Source of the DNA: Fodinicurvata sediminis DSM 21159
Lineage (GTDB): Bacteria > Pseudomonadota > Alphaproteobacteria > Kiloniellales > DSM-21159
Assembly: GCF_000420625.1 (NCBI RefSeq)
Contig: NZ_ATVH01000014.1
Coordinates: forward strand, 406,348 to 470,347
Length of the DNA stretch: 64,000 bases
Reading direction: 5' to 3'
The position numbers and the translations under genes were made by a program. Of the stretch, positions 1 through 10,299 are shown piece after piece. The notes under the pieces were generated by a model, which ran no database searches, was not told the DNA's origin, and saw only the letters and a program-made list of their open reading frames with translations. Position 1 is the first letter of the stretch. Each line of letters starts with the position of its first letter.

Positions 1-2139
<2,139 letters not shown>

Positions 2140-2153
2140 CGCTTACAGCCTCC

Positions 2154-3224
2154 TTATCTTGGAAGGGTAAAGGGTTCGAGGCCGGAAAGCCGCATCAACG
2201 GCTCGAATTCCGGAAACTCGCGGGGCTTCTTGCCCTCAACGGCCTTGGCAATGGCCTCGATGTGTTCGTAGCGGGTGCCGCAGCAGCCGCCGACGATATT
2301 CAGCAACCCGTTATCGGCCCAGGACGAGATATGCTCGGCCATCTCTTCCGGGGTCATCTCGTACTCGCCGAACTGGTTCGGCAGGCCGGCATTGGGGTGC
2401 GAACTGATCCGCGTATCGGCCACTCGAGACAGCTCGGCAATGTGCGCACGCAGCTCACCCGGTCCAAGCGCACAGTTCAGGCCGACACTGAAAGGACGGA
2501 CATGGCGCACCGAGTGCCAGAAGGCCTCAGGCGTCTGGCCGGAGAGCGTACGCCCCGACATGTCCGTGATGGTGCCGGAAATCATGATCGGAACATCCTC
2601 GCCCAGATCCTCCAGCAGCTCGTCAACGGCATAGAGGGCCGCACGCGCATTCAGCGTATCGAAGATCGTCTCCACCATAATCAGGTCGACATCGCCTTCG
2701 ACCAGGGCCTTGGCGGATTCGTAATAGGCCTCACGCAACTCGTCATAAGTGACGTTGCGTGCGCCCGGATCGTTCACGTCTGGTGAAATCGAGGCTGTGC
2801 GCGAGGTTGGTCCCAGAACACCAGCCACGAAACGTGGCTTCTCCGGTGTCTTTTTGGTCATCTCGTCGGCAGCCTCACGCGCCAAGCGGGCACTTTCCGC
2901 GTTCATCTCATAGGCCAGATCCGACATGTCGTACTCAATCTGACTTATGGGATTCGCATTGAAAGTATTGGTCTCGATGATATCCGCACCTGCCTCCAGA
3001 TAACCCAGGTAGATCTCCTTGATCAGCTCGGGCCGGGTCAGGCTGAGGATATCGTTGTTGCCCTTCAGATCCTTGGAATGGTTTGCAAAGCGGGTGCCGA
3101 TAAAGTCCGCATCCTCGAGCTTCTGGTCCTGGATTGTGGTGCCCATGGCCCCATCCAGAACAAGGATCCGTTCATGTGAAATTTTCTTCAGAGCGGCCAC
3201 TCGGGCCGCACGTCCGGTAGTCAT
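2154..3224 (-). CDS. metH: Methionine synthase, homocysteine-binding module (split MetH)
   Basis: A 356-residue protein corresponding to only the first module of MetH: a zinc-dependent homocysteine S-methyltransferase TIM barrel. The N-terminal [10 protein letters not shown], the first zinc-ligand segment GLNCALG (around residue 250) and the C-terminal [11 protein letters not shown] (around residue 315) are all present, so the thiolate-activating site is intact. It is presumed to work with the cobalamin module 15 bp downstream. AAAGGAG lies about 11 bases before the ATG. It sits fourth in the minus-strand regulator-metF-paralogue-metH series. It could be called a betaine-type homocysteine methyltransferase from sequence alone, but the neighbour, which lacks exactly this module, makes split MetH the best reading. 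Confidence 0.93.
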   Translation of the reverse strand: MTTGRAARVAALKKISHERILVLDGAMGTTIQDQKLEDADFIGTRFANHSKDLKGNNDILSLTRPELIKEIYLGYLEAGADIIETNTFNANPISQIEYDMSDLAYEMNAESARLAREAADEMTKKTPEKPRFVAGVLGPTSRTASISPDVNDPGARNVTYDELREAYYESAKALVEGDVDLIMVETIFDTLNARAALYAVDELLEDLGEDVPIMISGTITDMSGRTLSGQTPEAFWHSVRHVRPFSVGLNCALGPGELRAHIAELSRVADTRISSHPNAGLPNQFGEYEMTPEEMAEHISSWADNGLLNIVGGCCGTRYEHIEAIAKAVEGKKPREFPEFEPLMRLSGLEPFTLPR

Positions 3225-3255
3225 CTAAACTCAGCTCCTTTCGGGAGTTACTCAG

Positions 3256-4119
3256 TCAATGCAATTCGGCCAGGATGGGATCCGGCCGTATCAGGCTTGA
3301 CGGGGGTTCGCTTTCCTCAATGGCGCCCAGACGGGCGCGCAGGTCAGCATTCAAGGGGCGTAGGTTGTCTTCCGCTTCCAGGCGCAGCAGGCGGTCCAAC
3401 TCTTCCGTATCCTCGGGAGTATCTCCGCCGCCCAGCAGATTGATGCCTTCTTCCCGTATGGCTCGCTGCAGCCAGCGGCCTCGGGAGGGCGCGCCTGGGC
3501 GATAGACAATAACGCCATCAGCCTGCGCGCGAGCGTGATCGGAAAAGCCTGTCCCGTCAACGCCGCCCTGCAGGAATATGGGTGCCCTGGCGCCGACAGC
3601 CTGCCGCGCCCTGGCCGCACCATTCAGGAAAATTGGCCCGCGTCCGATGCCCGGCGTGATATCCAGGGCGATGCCATCGACACCCCCGGACAACAAACCT
3701 TCGACCTGCAGGGCCACGGCCTGTTCGATTTCCTTCGGCGTCGTATCCCAGCCCTGGTCGCGAACCAACCCAAGAACAAAACGACGGCGACCACGGCCGG
3801 GCACGGCATCGACGGACTCGCATGCCAGCTGTGCTGCCGCATGGTTCAGGTAGAAAGCATGATCGGCCAAGCCGGCCGCCTCCAGCGAAAGCGGTGAAGC
3901 CGCCAAGGTATGGGTGCGCAGTACATCCGCCCCGGCACGCAGATAGGCCTCGTGCAGGTCACGCACCATTCCGGCACGTGTCAGGTTCAGGATTTCCAGG
4001 CAGCTTTCCGCGCCCCAGAGATCCCGTTCCACATCCAGGTCCTGCTGACGCAACCGGCGGCTCAAGGAGCCATCGGTCAGCAGCACCCGTCTGTCTAGGG
4101 CGTCATGTAGACAGCGCAT
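3256..4119 (-). CDS. Homocysteine S-methyltransferase-like protein lacking zinc ligands
   Basis: A 287-residue homologue of the homocysteine S-methyltransferase barrel: LLTDGSLSRRL near the N-terminus matches the family LxDGxxGT start, followed by NLTR and the RAGADVLRTHT segment. The zinc-binding cysteines are missing. The expected GGCCGT is replaced by LLGGGDTPED, and the GxNC segment by VIVYRPGAP. Conventional thiol activation therefore seems impossible. The ATG at 4119 lies one base after the metF stop (TGA A ATG), with GGAGGAGG at the end of metF as ribosome site; a longer in-frame extension upstream would overlap metF and was rejected. Position in the operon suggests a role in methionine or one-carbon metabolism, perhaps regulatory or structural; the function is unknown. 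Confidence 0.8.
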   Translation of the reverse strand: MRCLHDALDRRVLLTDGSLSRRLRQQDLDVERDLWGAESCLEILNLTRAGMVRDLHEAYLRAGADVLRTHTLAASPLSLEAAGLADHAFYLNHAAAQLACESVDAVPGRGRRRFVLGLVRDQGWDTTPKEIEQAVALQVEGLLSGGVDGIALDITPGIGRGPIFLNGAARARQAVGARAPIFLQGGVDGTGFSDHARAQADGVIVYRPGAPSRGRWLQRAIREEGINLLGGGDTPEDTEELDRLLRLEAEDNLRPLNADLRARLGAIEESEPPSSLIRPDPILAELH

Positions 4120-4120
4120 T

Positions 4121-4984
4121 TCAGGCGGCCTCCTCCTCCAGGCGCGGCTGGATGCCCAGTTGCCGGCAAACCGCATGGGTCAGCGGTGCACGGTTCAGGG
4201 TGTAGAAGTGGAAGCGATCCACCCCTTCAGCCTGCAGGGCACTGCAGAGCTCGGCCGCGATGATGGCGCCGACCTGGCCGCGGGTTTCCGGATCGTCATC
4301 CAATCCCTCGAAACGCGGCCCCAGCCAGTCCGGCACGATGGCGCCGCACATATTCGCGAAGCGCACCATCTTGTGATAATCGTGGACAGGCAGGACGCCT
4401 GGAACCAACGGAACCTTGATCCCAGCCTTTTCCGCCTTGTCGCGGAACCTCAGGAAGGCTTCGACATCGAAGAAGAACTGACTGACCGCGCGTGTTGCAC
4501 CGGCATCGATCTTCCTTTTCAGGTGCTCGATATCGGCCTCCTGTGAAGGCGAATCCGGGTGAACCTCGGGATAGCAGCCCACCGAAATGTCCTTGGCGCC
4601 ACGCTTGGCGAGGACTTCGACGAGGTCGGCCGTATTTTCATAGCCCTCGGGGTGCGGCTTGTAGGGCTGCCCCGGCTCAGGCATGTCACCACGCAGCGCG
4701 ACAAAGCGCTTGATGCCATAGCCCGTCCAGGTGTCTATGAGCTCGTCTATCTCGGCCTTCGACTGCCCCACGCAGGTCAGGTGGGCAGCGGTCTCGAAGT
4801 CCTTGCGCTTGCCCAGCTCTTTGAGAATGCGATTGTTCACATCCCGGCTGCTGCCGCCAGCCCCGTAAGTCATGGAGACAAACTCGGGTTCAAGCGGAGC
4901 CAACTGGTCCAGCGCTTCATAGAGTGAAGCCTCGGACTTTTCGGTACGAGGCGGGAAGATCTCGAAGGAAACTTTAAGAGTCAT
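4121..4984 (-). CDS. metF: Methylenetetrahydrofolate reductase
   Basis: Reduces 5,10-methylene-THF to 5-methyl-THF, the methyl donor used by the downstream split methionine synthase. The 287-residue protein begins MTLKVSFEIFPPRTEKSE, with the family FEFFPP-type motif. It contains FVSMTYGAGGSSR, the folate/FAD barrel segment FVALRGDMPEPG, and SQFFFDVEAF. Length and domain are standard for bacterial MetF. Its ATG overlaps the stop of the upstream regulator gene by four bases (ATGA), and its own stop abuts the next gene, so it is clearly in one transcript with the regulator and metH genes. It is probably controlled by the operator at 6004-6019. Confidence 0.97.
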   Translation of the reverse strand: MTLKVSFEIFPPRTEKSEASLYEALDQLAPLEPEFVSMTYGAGGSSRDVNNRILKELGKRKDFETAAHLTCVGQSKAEIDELIDTWTGYGIKRFVALRGDMPEPGQPYKPHPEGYENTADLVEVLAKRGAKDISVGCYPEVHPDSPSQEADIEHLKRKIDAGATRAVSQFFFDVEAFLRFRDKAEKAGIKVPLVPGVLPVHDYHKMVRFANMCGAIVPDWLGPRFEGLDDDPETRGQVGAIIAAELCSALQAEGVDRFHFYTLNRAPLTHAVCRQLGIQPRLEEEAA

Positions 4985-5973
4985 GAACTGACGGCCTCCT
5001 GACCGTTCGTTATTGAATCGTTTGCCTGCTTGGCAGGGACATCATTGGCCGGGCGGCGGCCCAGCCAGACGGAAACTGTTATCTCGCCGCCACGCAGGCG
5101 GATGGGCGATTCGACGACCAGGCCATTTTCCGCAAACAGCCCTTCGATGGTCATGTCGCCGAAGCCAAGCCAGCGATGCGCATGCTCCTCGCGCAATTCG
5201 TGGCGATTGTGCGGCGTAAAGTCGACAACGACCAGACGCCCTCCAGGGCGCAGAACTCGGGCGGTTTCGGCCACGGCACCCGCCGGCTGGCCGGCATAGT
5301 GAAGTGCCATGTGCAGCGTCACCGCATCGAAACGCCCGTCCTCGAAAGGCAGCTGCAACATGTCGGCCTGACGGACCTGACAATTGCGCAGGCCGCTACG
5401 GAACAATTCCGCACGGGCCACGGTCAACATGTCCCGCGACAGGTCGACCCCGATAGCATTCTTCACATGCGGCCCCAAAAGCTTCAGGACATGGCCAGTT
5501 CCCGTCGCGATATCGAGAAGCTCGCCCACGGGCTCTTTCTCGAAGACGCTCTTTAGGACGGCATCCACCTCAGCCGGATCGGCATGCAAGGCCCGCAACC
5601 GCGACCAATTGGTCGCATTGCGGCGGAAGTAAGCGGCCGCCTTGGTCGCCCAGCTTTCCTGAACCGACTGAAGGCGCAGGAGGTCCCGGCCATGCTGCGG
5701 ATCGCTTTCGGGCAGCAGATCGGCAACCAGACGCGCAAGCGCCCCGTTCCCATGGCCTTCCGCAAGACGGTAATAGGCCCAGCTGCCTTCCTGATGGCGC
5801 TGTAGAAGCCGCGCCTCGACCAGCAGCTTGAGATGACGCGAGACCCGCGGCTGGCTTTGCCCCAGGATCTCAACCAGATCACTGACGGTCAGCTCAGCCT
5901 GCGCACAAAGCGCCAGTATGCGCAGCCTTGTTGGCTCCGCCACCGCTCTCAGACCTTGCAGCAGCTCGTCCAT
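4981..5973 (-). CDS. ArsR-family regulator fused to a class I methyltransferase domain (SahR-like)
   Basis: First gene of the methionine operon, 330 residues. Residues 1-90 form an ArsR winged helix (RAVAEPTRLRILALC, then SQPRVSRHLKLL as recognition helix) with no metal-binding cysteine pair. Residues about 130-290 form a SAM-dependent methyltransferase fold, with glycine motif LLDIATGTGHVLKLLG and VDFTPH near the end. ArsR-methyltransferase fusions beside metF are common in alphaproteobacteria. SahR-type ArsR regulators that sense S-adenosylhomocysteine are known to control methionine-cycle genes in Proteobacteria. A perfect palindrome overlapping its own -10 box suggests autorepression of the whole operon. 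Binding of SAH or SAM is inferred, not shown. Confidence 0.88.
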   Translation of the reverse strand: MDELLQGLRAVAEPTRLRILALCAQAELTVSDLVEILGQSQPRVSRHLKLLVEARLLQRHQEGSWAYYRLAEGHGNGALARLVADLLPESDPQHGRDLLRLQSVQESWATKAAAYFRRNATNWSRLRALHADPAEVDAVLKSVFEKEPVGELLDIATGTGHVLKLLGPHVKNAIGVDLSRDMLTVARAELFRSGLRNCQVRQADMLQLPFEDGRFDAVTLHMALHYAGQPAGAVAETARVLRPGGRLVVVDFTPHNRHELREEHAHRWLGFGDMTIEGLFAENGLVVESPIRLRGGEITVSVWLGRRPANDVPAKQANDSITNGQEAVSS

Positions 5974-6003
5974 CTCAAACGAAACTCCCTTTCGAAGATG
6001 GAC

Positions 6004-6035
6004 ATAAAGATATCTTTATATGCTTATCAATGCAA
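6004..6035 (-). promoter_or_regulatory. Promoter with overlapping palindromic operator for the metF-metH operon
   Basis: Bases 6004-6019 read ATAAAGATATCTTTAT, a perfect 16-bp palindrome. On the minus strand a -35 TTGCAT (6030-6035) and -10 TATCTT (6007-6012) are separated by exactly 17 bases, so the palindrome covers the -10 box. The regulator ATG is 31 bases further on. This is the geometry of a repressor site. The ArsR-family protein encoded immediately downstream is the obvious ligand. Confidence 0.8.
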
Positions 6036-6169
6036 CCCCTGTCCTGGAAATGATACCCGAAGCCCCCTGCCCTGAACGGCCAAAGCCCCCGCGAACGGCT
6101 GAAATCCCTGTACAAAGTTTGCGCTTGCGGTTGCCATTGCGGCTGGCATCGTCAATATCAGCCCCGGTC

Positions 6170-6781
6170 ATGAAAAATTCAGGGTTACCAAGGAACGGAG
6201 AGCGAACCATCACAACCAGGGACGAACACCACTCGGAGAAAAGCGCATGGAAGGATGAGGCACAGGGCAATGTCCTGGAGCACGCCGCTGCCGGAACGAA
6301 TGTTTCTGGCCTGCGGGCTGCATTGGGCAGCTATGCCACAGGTGTCTGCATCGTCACCACGACCACAGAGGAAGGGGCGCCCATCGGGCTGACCGTCAAT
6401 TCCTTCAACTCCGTTTCCCTGGAACCGCCCCTGGTCCTTTTCAGCCTTGCCCTGCGCGCGATGAGTCTGCCCGTCTTTCAACAGGCCGAACATTTTGCCA
6501 TCAATCTGTTGAGCCGGGAGCAGGCCGCACTGTCACAGCGCTTTGCCAAACCATTGGCCGATCGCTGGGCCGGCGTCACCTACCGGACAGGTCGCGACAG
6601 TGGTTGTCCGCTGCTGCCGGGCAGCCTTGCGGTGTTCGAATGTACACGCCATGCCGTCCACGAGGGAGGAGATCACATCATCATCGTAGGTGAAGTCCGA
6701 CGTCTGCATTGGGCCGGAAATGCCGAACCCCTGATCTATCTGCATGGCCAATACGGCCATTTCCAGCCCGACTCGGACTGA
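6170..6781 (+). CDS. Flavin reductase family protein
   Basis: A 203-residue flavin-reductase-like protein (HpaC/RutF type), which would use NAD(P)H to reduce free FMN or FAD for a partner oxygenase. The domain starts near residue 45 with LRAALGSYATGVCIVTT and continues with GLTVNSFNSVSLEPPLVLF, the FMN-binding signature. It ends with GEVRRLH and a terminal YGHF. The ATG at 6170 is the best start in frame, but it has no convincing ribosome site and the first 40 residues are not conserved-looking, so the true start may lie further in. It is transcribed divergently from the methionine regulator and followed 22 bp later by ribF, a sensible flavin-supply pairing. No partner monooxygenase is visible. 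Confidence 0.82.
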   Translation: MKNSGLPRNGERTITTRDEHHSEKSAWKDEAQGNVLEHAAAGTNVSGLRAALGSYATGVCIVTTTTEEGAPIGLTVNSFNSVSLEPPLVLFSLALRAMSLPVFQQAEHFAINLLSREQAALSQRFAKPLADRWAGVTYRTGRDSGCPLLPGSLAVFECTRHAVHEGGDHIIIVGEVRRLHWAGNAEPLIYLHGQYGHFQPDSD

Positions 6782-6803
6782 TAGTGGAAGGCTTGGCCAT
6801 CCC

Positions 6804-7820
6804 ATGCTGATCGTACGCCACTACAAATCAGCTCCGGAGCAGGCACGCGGCGCCGTGGTCGTGATCGGCAACTTCGACGGCATTCATCGCGGACATCAGG
6901 CCCTGATCGCCAAGGGCCGGCGCCTGGCCGAAGAATTCGGTGCACCGCTGGCGGTTCTGACCTTCGAGCCGCATCCGCGCAGCTACTTCCAGCCTGACCA
7001 GCCTCCCTTCCTGCTGACACCCTTCCGCGTGAAGGCACAGCTGATTTCCGCGCTAGGCGTGGATATCCTGGTGGTTCAGCGCTTCAACAAGGCCTTCGCA
7101 TCCCTGACCGCCGAAGAGTTTGTTGCCGATGTCCTGGCGGGCGGCCTGCAGGCGCGTCATGTGCTCGTTGGTGAGAATTTCCGCTTTGGCAAAGGCCGCG
7201 GGGGCGACCTGGCTCTTCTGGAACGCGAAGGCCGGACTCACGGCTTTGGAGTGACTGGCATGACCCTGGCCGGCGCGCCTGGAAAGACGGGACAGGACAA
7301 GCCACAGGAAGTCTTCTCCTCAAGCCTGGTGCGCGAATACCTGCGTGAAGGCAGCCCAACACGTGCCGCCCTGTTGCTGGGCCGCTACTGGGAGATTGAG
7401 GGACGTGTTCAGCCAGGCGCACGCCGCGGGCGCACGCTTGGCTTTCCAACGGCCAATATCGCATTGAAGAAGGAGATGTTGCGCCCGGCCTACGGTGTCT
7501 ATGCCGTGCGCGCCACTCTGGAAGGCCAGGAAACGCCGCACTGGCGACCGGGAGTGGCCAACCTGGGGCTCAGCCCCATGTTCAACTACCAGGAGCCGCT
7601 ACTGGAAGTCTTCCTGTTCGACTTCGAGGGTGACCTCTATGGCCGCAACATGCGCGTGGCGCTCATCGACTACCTGCGCGGCGAGATGACCTTCGACAGC
7701 CTGGATGCCCTCAAGGAACAGATGGCCGAGGACAGCCGCCGCGCCCGCGCCACACTTGCCTGGGAAGACTGGGACGCCCACTGGCCCGCCAGCCCCTTCC
7801 TGACGCCCTCCCAGCAATAA
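6804..7820 (+). CDS. ribF: Bifunctional riboflavin kinase / FAD synthetase
   Basis: Phosphorylates riboflavin to FMN and adenylates FMN to FAD. The 338-residue product has the N-terminal nucleotidyltransferase segment VVVIGNFDGIHRGHQALI and the FEPHPRSYF loop. The C-terminal flavokinase domain contains GRYWEIEGRV, GARRGRTLGFPTANI (the ATP-binding PTAN motif) and YGVYAVR. Length and domain order are those of ordinary RibF. The ATG at 6804 was chosen because MLIVRHYKS is the family-like start; a longer frame upstream would overlap the flavin reductase. A hairpin terminator follows 30 bases after the stop. Confidence 0.97.
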   Translation: MLIVRHYKSAPEQARGAVVVIGNFDGIHRGHQALIAKGRRLAEEFGAPLAVLTFEPHPRSYFQPDQPPFLLTPFRVKAQLISALGVDILVVQRFNKAFASLTAEEFVADVLAGGLQARHVLVGENFRFGKGRGGDLALLEREGRTHGFGVTGMTLAGAPGKTGQDKPQEVFSSSLVREYLREGSPTRAALLLGRYWEIEGRVQPGARRGRTLGFPTANIALKKEMLRPAYGVYAVRATLEGQETPHWRPGVANLGLSPMFNYQEPLLEVFLFDFEGDLYGRNMRVALIDYLRGEMTFDSLDALKEQMAEDSRRARATLAWEDWDAHWPASPFLTPSQQ

Positions 7821-7849
7821 CCGGGTCCGGTAAGGGCCTGTCACACAAG

Positions 7850-7886
7850 AAAAACGGGGCCGCCTAAGACAGGTGACCCCGCATTT
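7850..7886. terminator. Bidirectional rho-independent terminator between ribF and peroxiredoxin
   Basis: Stem CGGGG (7855-7859) pairs with CCCCG (7877-7881), extended inward by CGCCT/AGGTG with one G-U pair. The stem is flanked by an A-run on the left and TTTT on the right, so it can stop the convergent ribF and peroxiredoxin transcripts. Confidence 0.8.
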
Positions 7887-7909
7887 TCCTGGAAAAAATC
7901 CGGCAAACC

Positions 7910-8545
7910 TCAGGCGTTTGGCTGCTTGGTGACGCGCAGATATGGCTTCTGCTCGTCCCAGCCCTGCGGGAAGAGCTTTTCAGCCTCTTCATTGCTGAGC
8001 GCCGGAACGATGATCACGTCCTCGCCATGCTTCCAGTTGACCGGCGTGGCGACCTTGTAGCCATCGGTCAGCTGCAGTGAATCGATCGTGCGCAGAATCT
8101 CGTCGAAGTTCCGCCCGGTCGAGGCCGGATAGGTCAGCGTCAGGCGGATCTTCTTGTTGGGGTCGATGATGAAGACCGAACGCACCGTCAGAGTGTCGTT
8201 GGCGTTCGGATGAATCATGTCATAGAGATCTGACACCTTGCGGTCCGCATCGGCCAGCAGCGGGAAGTTCAGGGCTTGTCCCTGGGTTTCCTGGATGTCA
8301 CCGGCCCAGGCCTTGTGGTCGTCCAGCGGATCGACGCTGAGACCAATCACCTTGACGTTGCGTTTGGCGAACTCCGGAACGAGCTTGGCAGTATAACCCA
8401 GTTCGGTTGTGCAGACCGGCGTGAAATCCTTGGGGTGAGAGAAGAGCACCACCCAGCTGTCACCAGCCCACTCATGGAACGAGATAGGACCTTCGGTGGA
8501 GTCCTGTGTGAAATCGGGCGCTGTATCGCCGAGACGAAGGGTCAT
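7910..8545 (-). CDS. 1-Cys peroxiredoxin (Prx6 subfamily)
   Basis: A thiol peroxidase that reduces hydrogen peroxide and organic hydroperoxides. The 211-residue protein carries the peroxidatic-cysteine motif FTPVCTTELG near residue 45 and no other cysteine. The long C-terminal arm (TPVNWKHGEDVIIVPALS) is typical of the Prx6 group. The start is the ATG at 8545 with AGGAGG eight bases before it; an upstream in-frame extension has no family similarity. It stands alone between two convergent or divergent neighbours. Upstream is an unusually AT-rich stretch (8636-8668) likely to hold its promoter and that of the divergent gene. The reductant partner is not visible here. Confidence 0.95.
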   Translation of the reverse strand: MTLRLGDTAPDFTQDSTEGPISFHEWAGDSWVVLFSHPKDFTPVCTTELGYTAKLVPEFAKRNVKVIGLSVDPLDDHKAWAGDIQETQGQALNFPLLADADRKVSDLYDMIHPNANDTLTVRSVFIIDPNKKIRLTLTYPASTGRNFDEILRTIDSLQLTDGYKVATPVNWKHGEDVIIVPALSNEEAEKLFPQGWDEQKPYLRVTKQPNA

Positions 8546-8778
8546 GGCTTTCCTCCTGGCCTGTATCAGGCCGTTGTGAATTGCGGATGTTTGACAAATG
8601 GCATGTTCGCATCTTTCCTGCAAGAGATGACTGGACAATTATTATTTTAACAGTACTTTAATGTATTATTTTGTCGCTTGCCCTGCCGTCCCTGGCGTTC
8701 GCGGGCATGTGGTCCATGTTTGCAGCCCTCACCCTTTGGCAATCAAAACAGGAACGTCGGAACGAAAGGATCCCTTCC

Positions 8779-9342
8779 ATGGAGGACAAGGAACTCAAGG
8801 CCTGGCGCAAGGGTAAACGCCGTGAACTTTTGGAGGCACGCAGTGCCCTGGACCGTGAGACACGGCGGCAATACGGGGCGCGGATCCATCGTCAGCTGAA
8901 GGACCTCCTGGGCGATGTCTCTGGCCATTGTGTGGGTGCATACTGGCCTTTCCGCGGTGAATTCAATGTTCACCCCCTGCTGGAAGAGCTCCAGGCCAGC
9001 GGCACAAGCCTGGCCCTTCCTGTAGTGGTAGAGAAAGCCGAACCATTGGAATTCTGGAGCTGGCAGCCAGGCGCTCCTCTTGGACGCGGGGTCTGGGACA
9101 TTCCCATTCCGGCCGAGCGCAATCCGGTTTCGCCGGATATCCTGCTGGTACCCCTGGTAGGCCACGACGACGAAGGGTATAGGCTGGGATACGGAGGGGG
9201 CTACTACGACAGGACGCTGGCTCAGTACAAGCGCAAGCCGCTCGCGATCGGGATCGGGTACAGTCTTGGTCAGCTGGACACCATCCATCCCCAGGATTTC
9301 GACATTCCAATGAGCCGGATCGTCACCGAGAGCTCAGGCTGA
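8779..9342 (+). CDS. 5-formyltetrahydrofolate cyclo-ligase
   Basis: Converts 5-formyl-THF to 5,10-methenyl-THF with ATP, returning folate to the active pool. The 187-residue protein has an Arg/Lys-rich N-terminus (AWRKGKRREL), the YWPFRGEFNV substrate segment and the signature GYRLGYGGGYYDRTL. The ATG at 8779 was chosen for AAAGGA eight bases upstream and a normal family N-terminus. The frame is open back to 8671 but that extension looks unlike the family. In many proteobacteria 6S RNA lies just upstream of this gene; no convincing 6S fold was found here. Its 3' end overlaps the convergent ATP-grasp gene by nine bases. Confidence 0.95.
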   Translation: MEDKELKAWRKGKRRELLEARSALDRETRRQYGARIHRQLKDLLGDVSGHCVGAYWPFRGEFNVHPLLEELQASGTSLALPVVVEKAEPLEFWSWQPGAPLGRGVWDIPIPAERNPVSPDILLVPLVGHDDEGYRLGYGGGYYDRTLAQYKRKPLAIGIGYSLGQLDTIHPQDFDIPMSRIVTESSG

Positions 9343-10299
9343 TCCGCCCTCCGCAGCCGCTTCGGGTTGCAACTGACGCGCCATGTCCAGGCGATCTTCC
9401 AGGCTGCATGCCTCCGGATCCATTGCATCGATCCGTGCAAAGGGAAGTTCCAGCCCTGTTCGATTGGCGATCTGGATTGCCAGTCCTGGCCGTGCATTGA
9501 GTTCGAGAATCAGAGGTCCCCGCTTGCGGTCCAGGACCACGTCGACTCCCAAGTATCCGAACCCGGTCAGGTCTGCACAGCGCGCCGAGAGACGCAGTAT
9601 ATTCTGCCAGCCGGGAACCTGGAGCCCCTCCAATGCATGACCCGTATCAGGATGCAGGGTGATGGGATTGTCAAAGAGCATACCCCCACAGGTCATGCCG
9701 GTGGTCAGGTCGATTCCGACCCCCACACCCCCCTTGTGGAGGTTTGCCTTGCCGTCGGAAGCCCGGGTCGGCAGCCGCAACATCCCCATGGCGGGGACTC
9801 CGCGATAGACAATGACGCGCAGGTCCGGCACACCTTGATAGGTCACCTGGTCGAAAACGGAATCGAAATCCACCCGATACTCCACCATGGCCTCATCCGG
9901 TTGGCCGGCCAAGCTGTACATTCCGCTAAGGATGTTCACCAGGTGATAATGCAGATCCTCATCAGTGATCATGGTGCCATCGGCCTTGCGCCAGCCGTGG
10001 TGCATCCGGGAATCGATCACCATTATGCCATTGCCCTGGGAACCCTGGGCCGGCTTGATGACAAACCGCTCGCGGCCTTCAAGCAACTGCTCGAACCGCT
10101 TCACCTGCCAGTGTGCCGCCACCAGCGCATAGAGTTCGGGAACCGCCAAACCGGCCTCTTCCGCCAGCCTCTTGGTCTTTACCTTGTCGTCGACCAGCGG
10201 ATAACGCCGCCGGTCGTTCAGCAGCATCTGATAGGAAGCATTGCGGGCATTGATGCCCAGCAAGCCAGCCTTCTTCATGCGGCGAGCCAGCCCGATCAT
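9334..10299 (-). CDS. ATP-grasp protein, alpha-L-glutamate ligase-like
   Basis: A 321-residue ATP-grasp enzyme of the family annotated alpha-L-glutamate-ligase-like. It shows the ATP-lid segment RFVIKPAQGSQGNGIMVI and the C-terminal metal-binding segment LGVDVVLD followed by LILELNARPGLAIQIAN. By family it should form an amide bond from a carboxylate and an amine using ATP; the substrate is unknown. It is the last gene of a tight three-gene cassette: its ATG overlaps the stop of the transmembrane transglutaminase-like gene by four bases. The genes are therefore probably made and used together, with this cytoplasmic ligase coupled to two envelope proteins. Confidence 0.85.
   Translation of the reverse strand: MIGLARRMKKAGLLGINARNASYQMLLNDRRRYPLVDDKVKTKRLAEEAGLAVPELYALVAAHWQVKRFEQLLEGRERFVIKPAQGSQGNGIMVIDSRMHHGWRKADGTMITDEDLHYHLVNILSGMYSLAGQPDEAMVEYRVDFDSVFDQVTYQGVPDLRVIVYRGVPAMGMLRLPTRASDGKANLHKGGVGVGIDLTTGMTCGGMLFDNPITLHPDTGHALEGLQVPGWQNILRLSARCADLTGFGYLGVDVVLDRKRGPLILELNARPGLAIQIANRTGLELPFARIDAMDPEACSLEDRLDMARQLQPEAAAEGGSA

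Noticed and set aside
8660..8780. 6S RNA upstream of the 5-formyltetrahydrofolate cyclo-ligase gene
   Set aside because: The location is right and GCCCTGCCGT...GTTCGCGGG is suggestive, but no complementary 3' strand closing the long stem was found. A covariance-model scan would decide.
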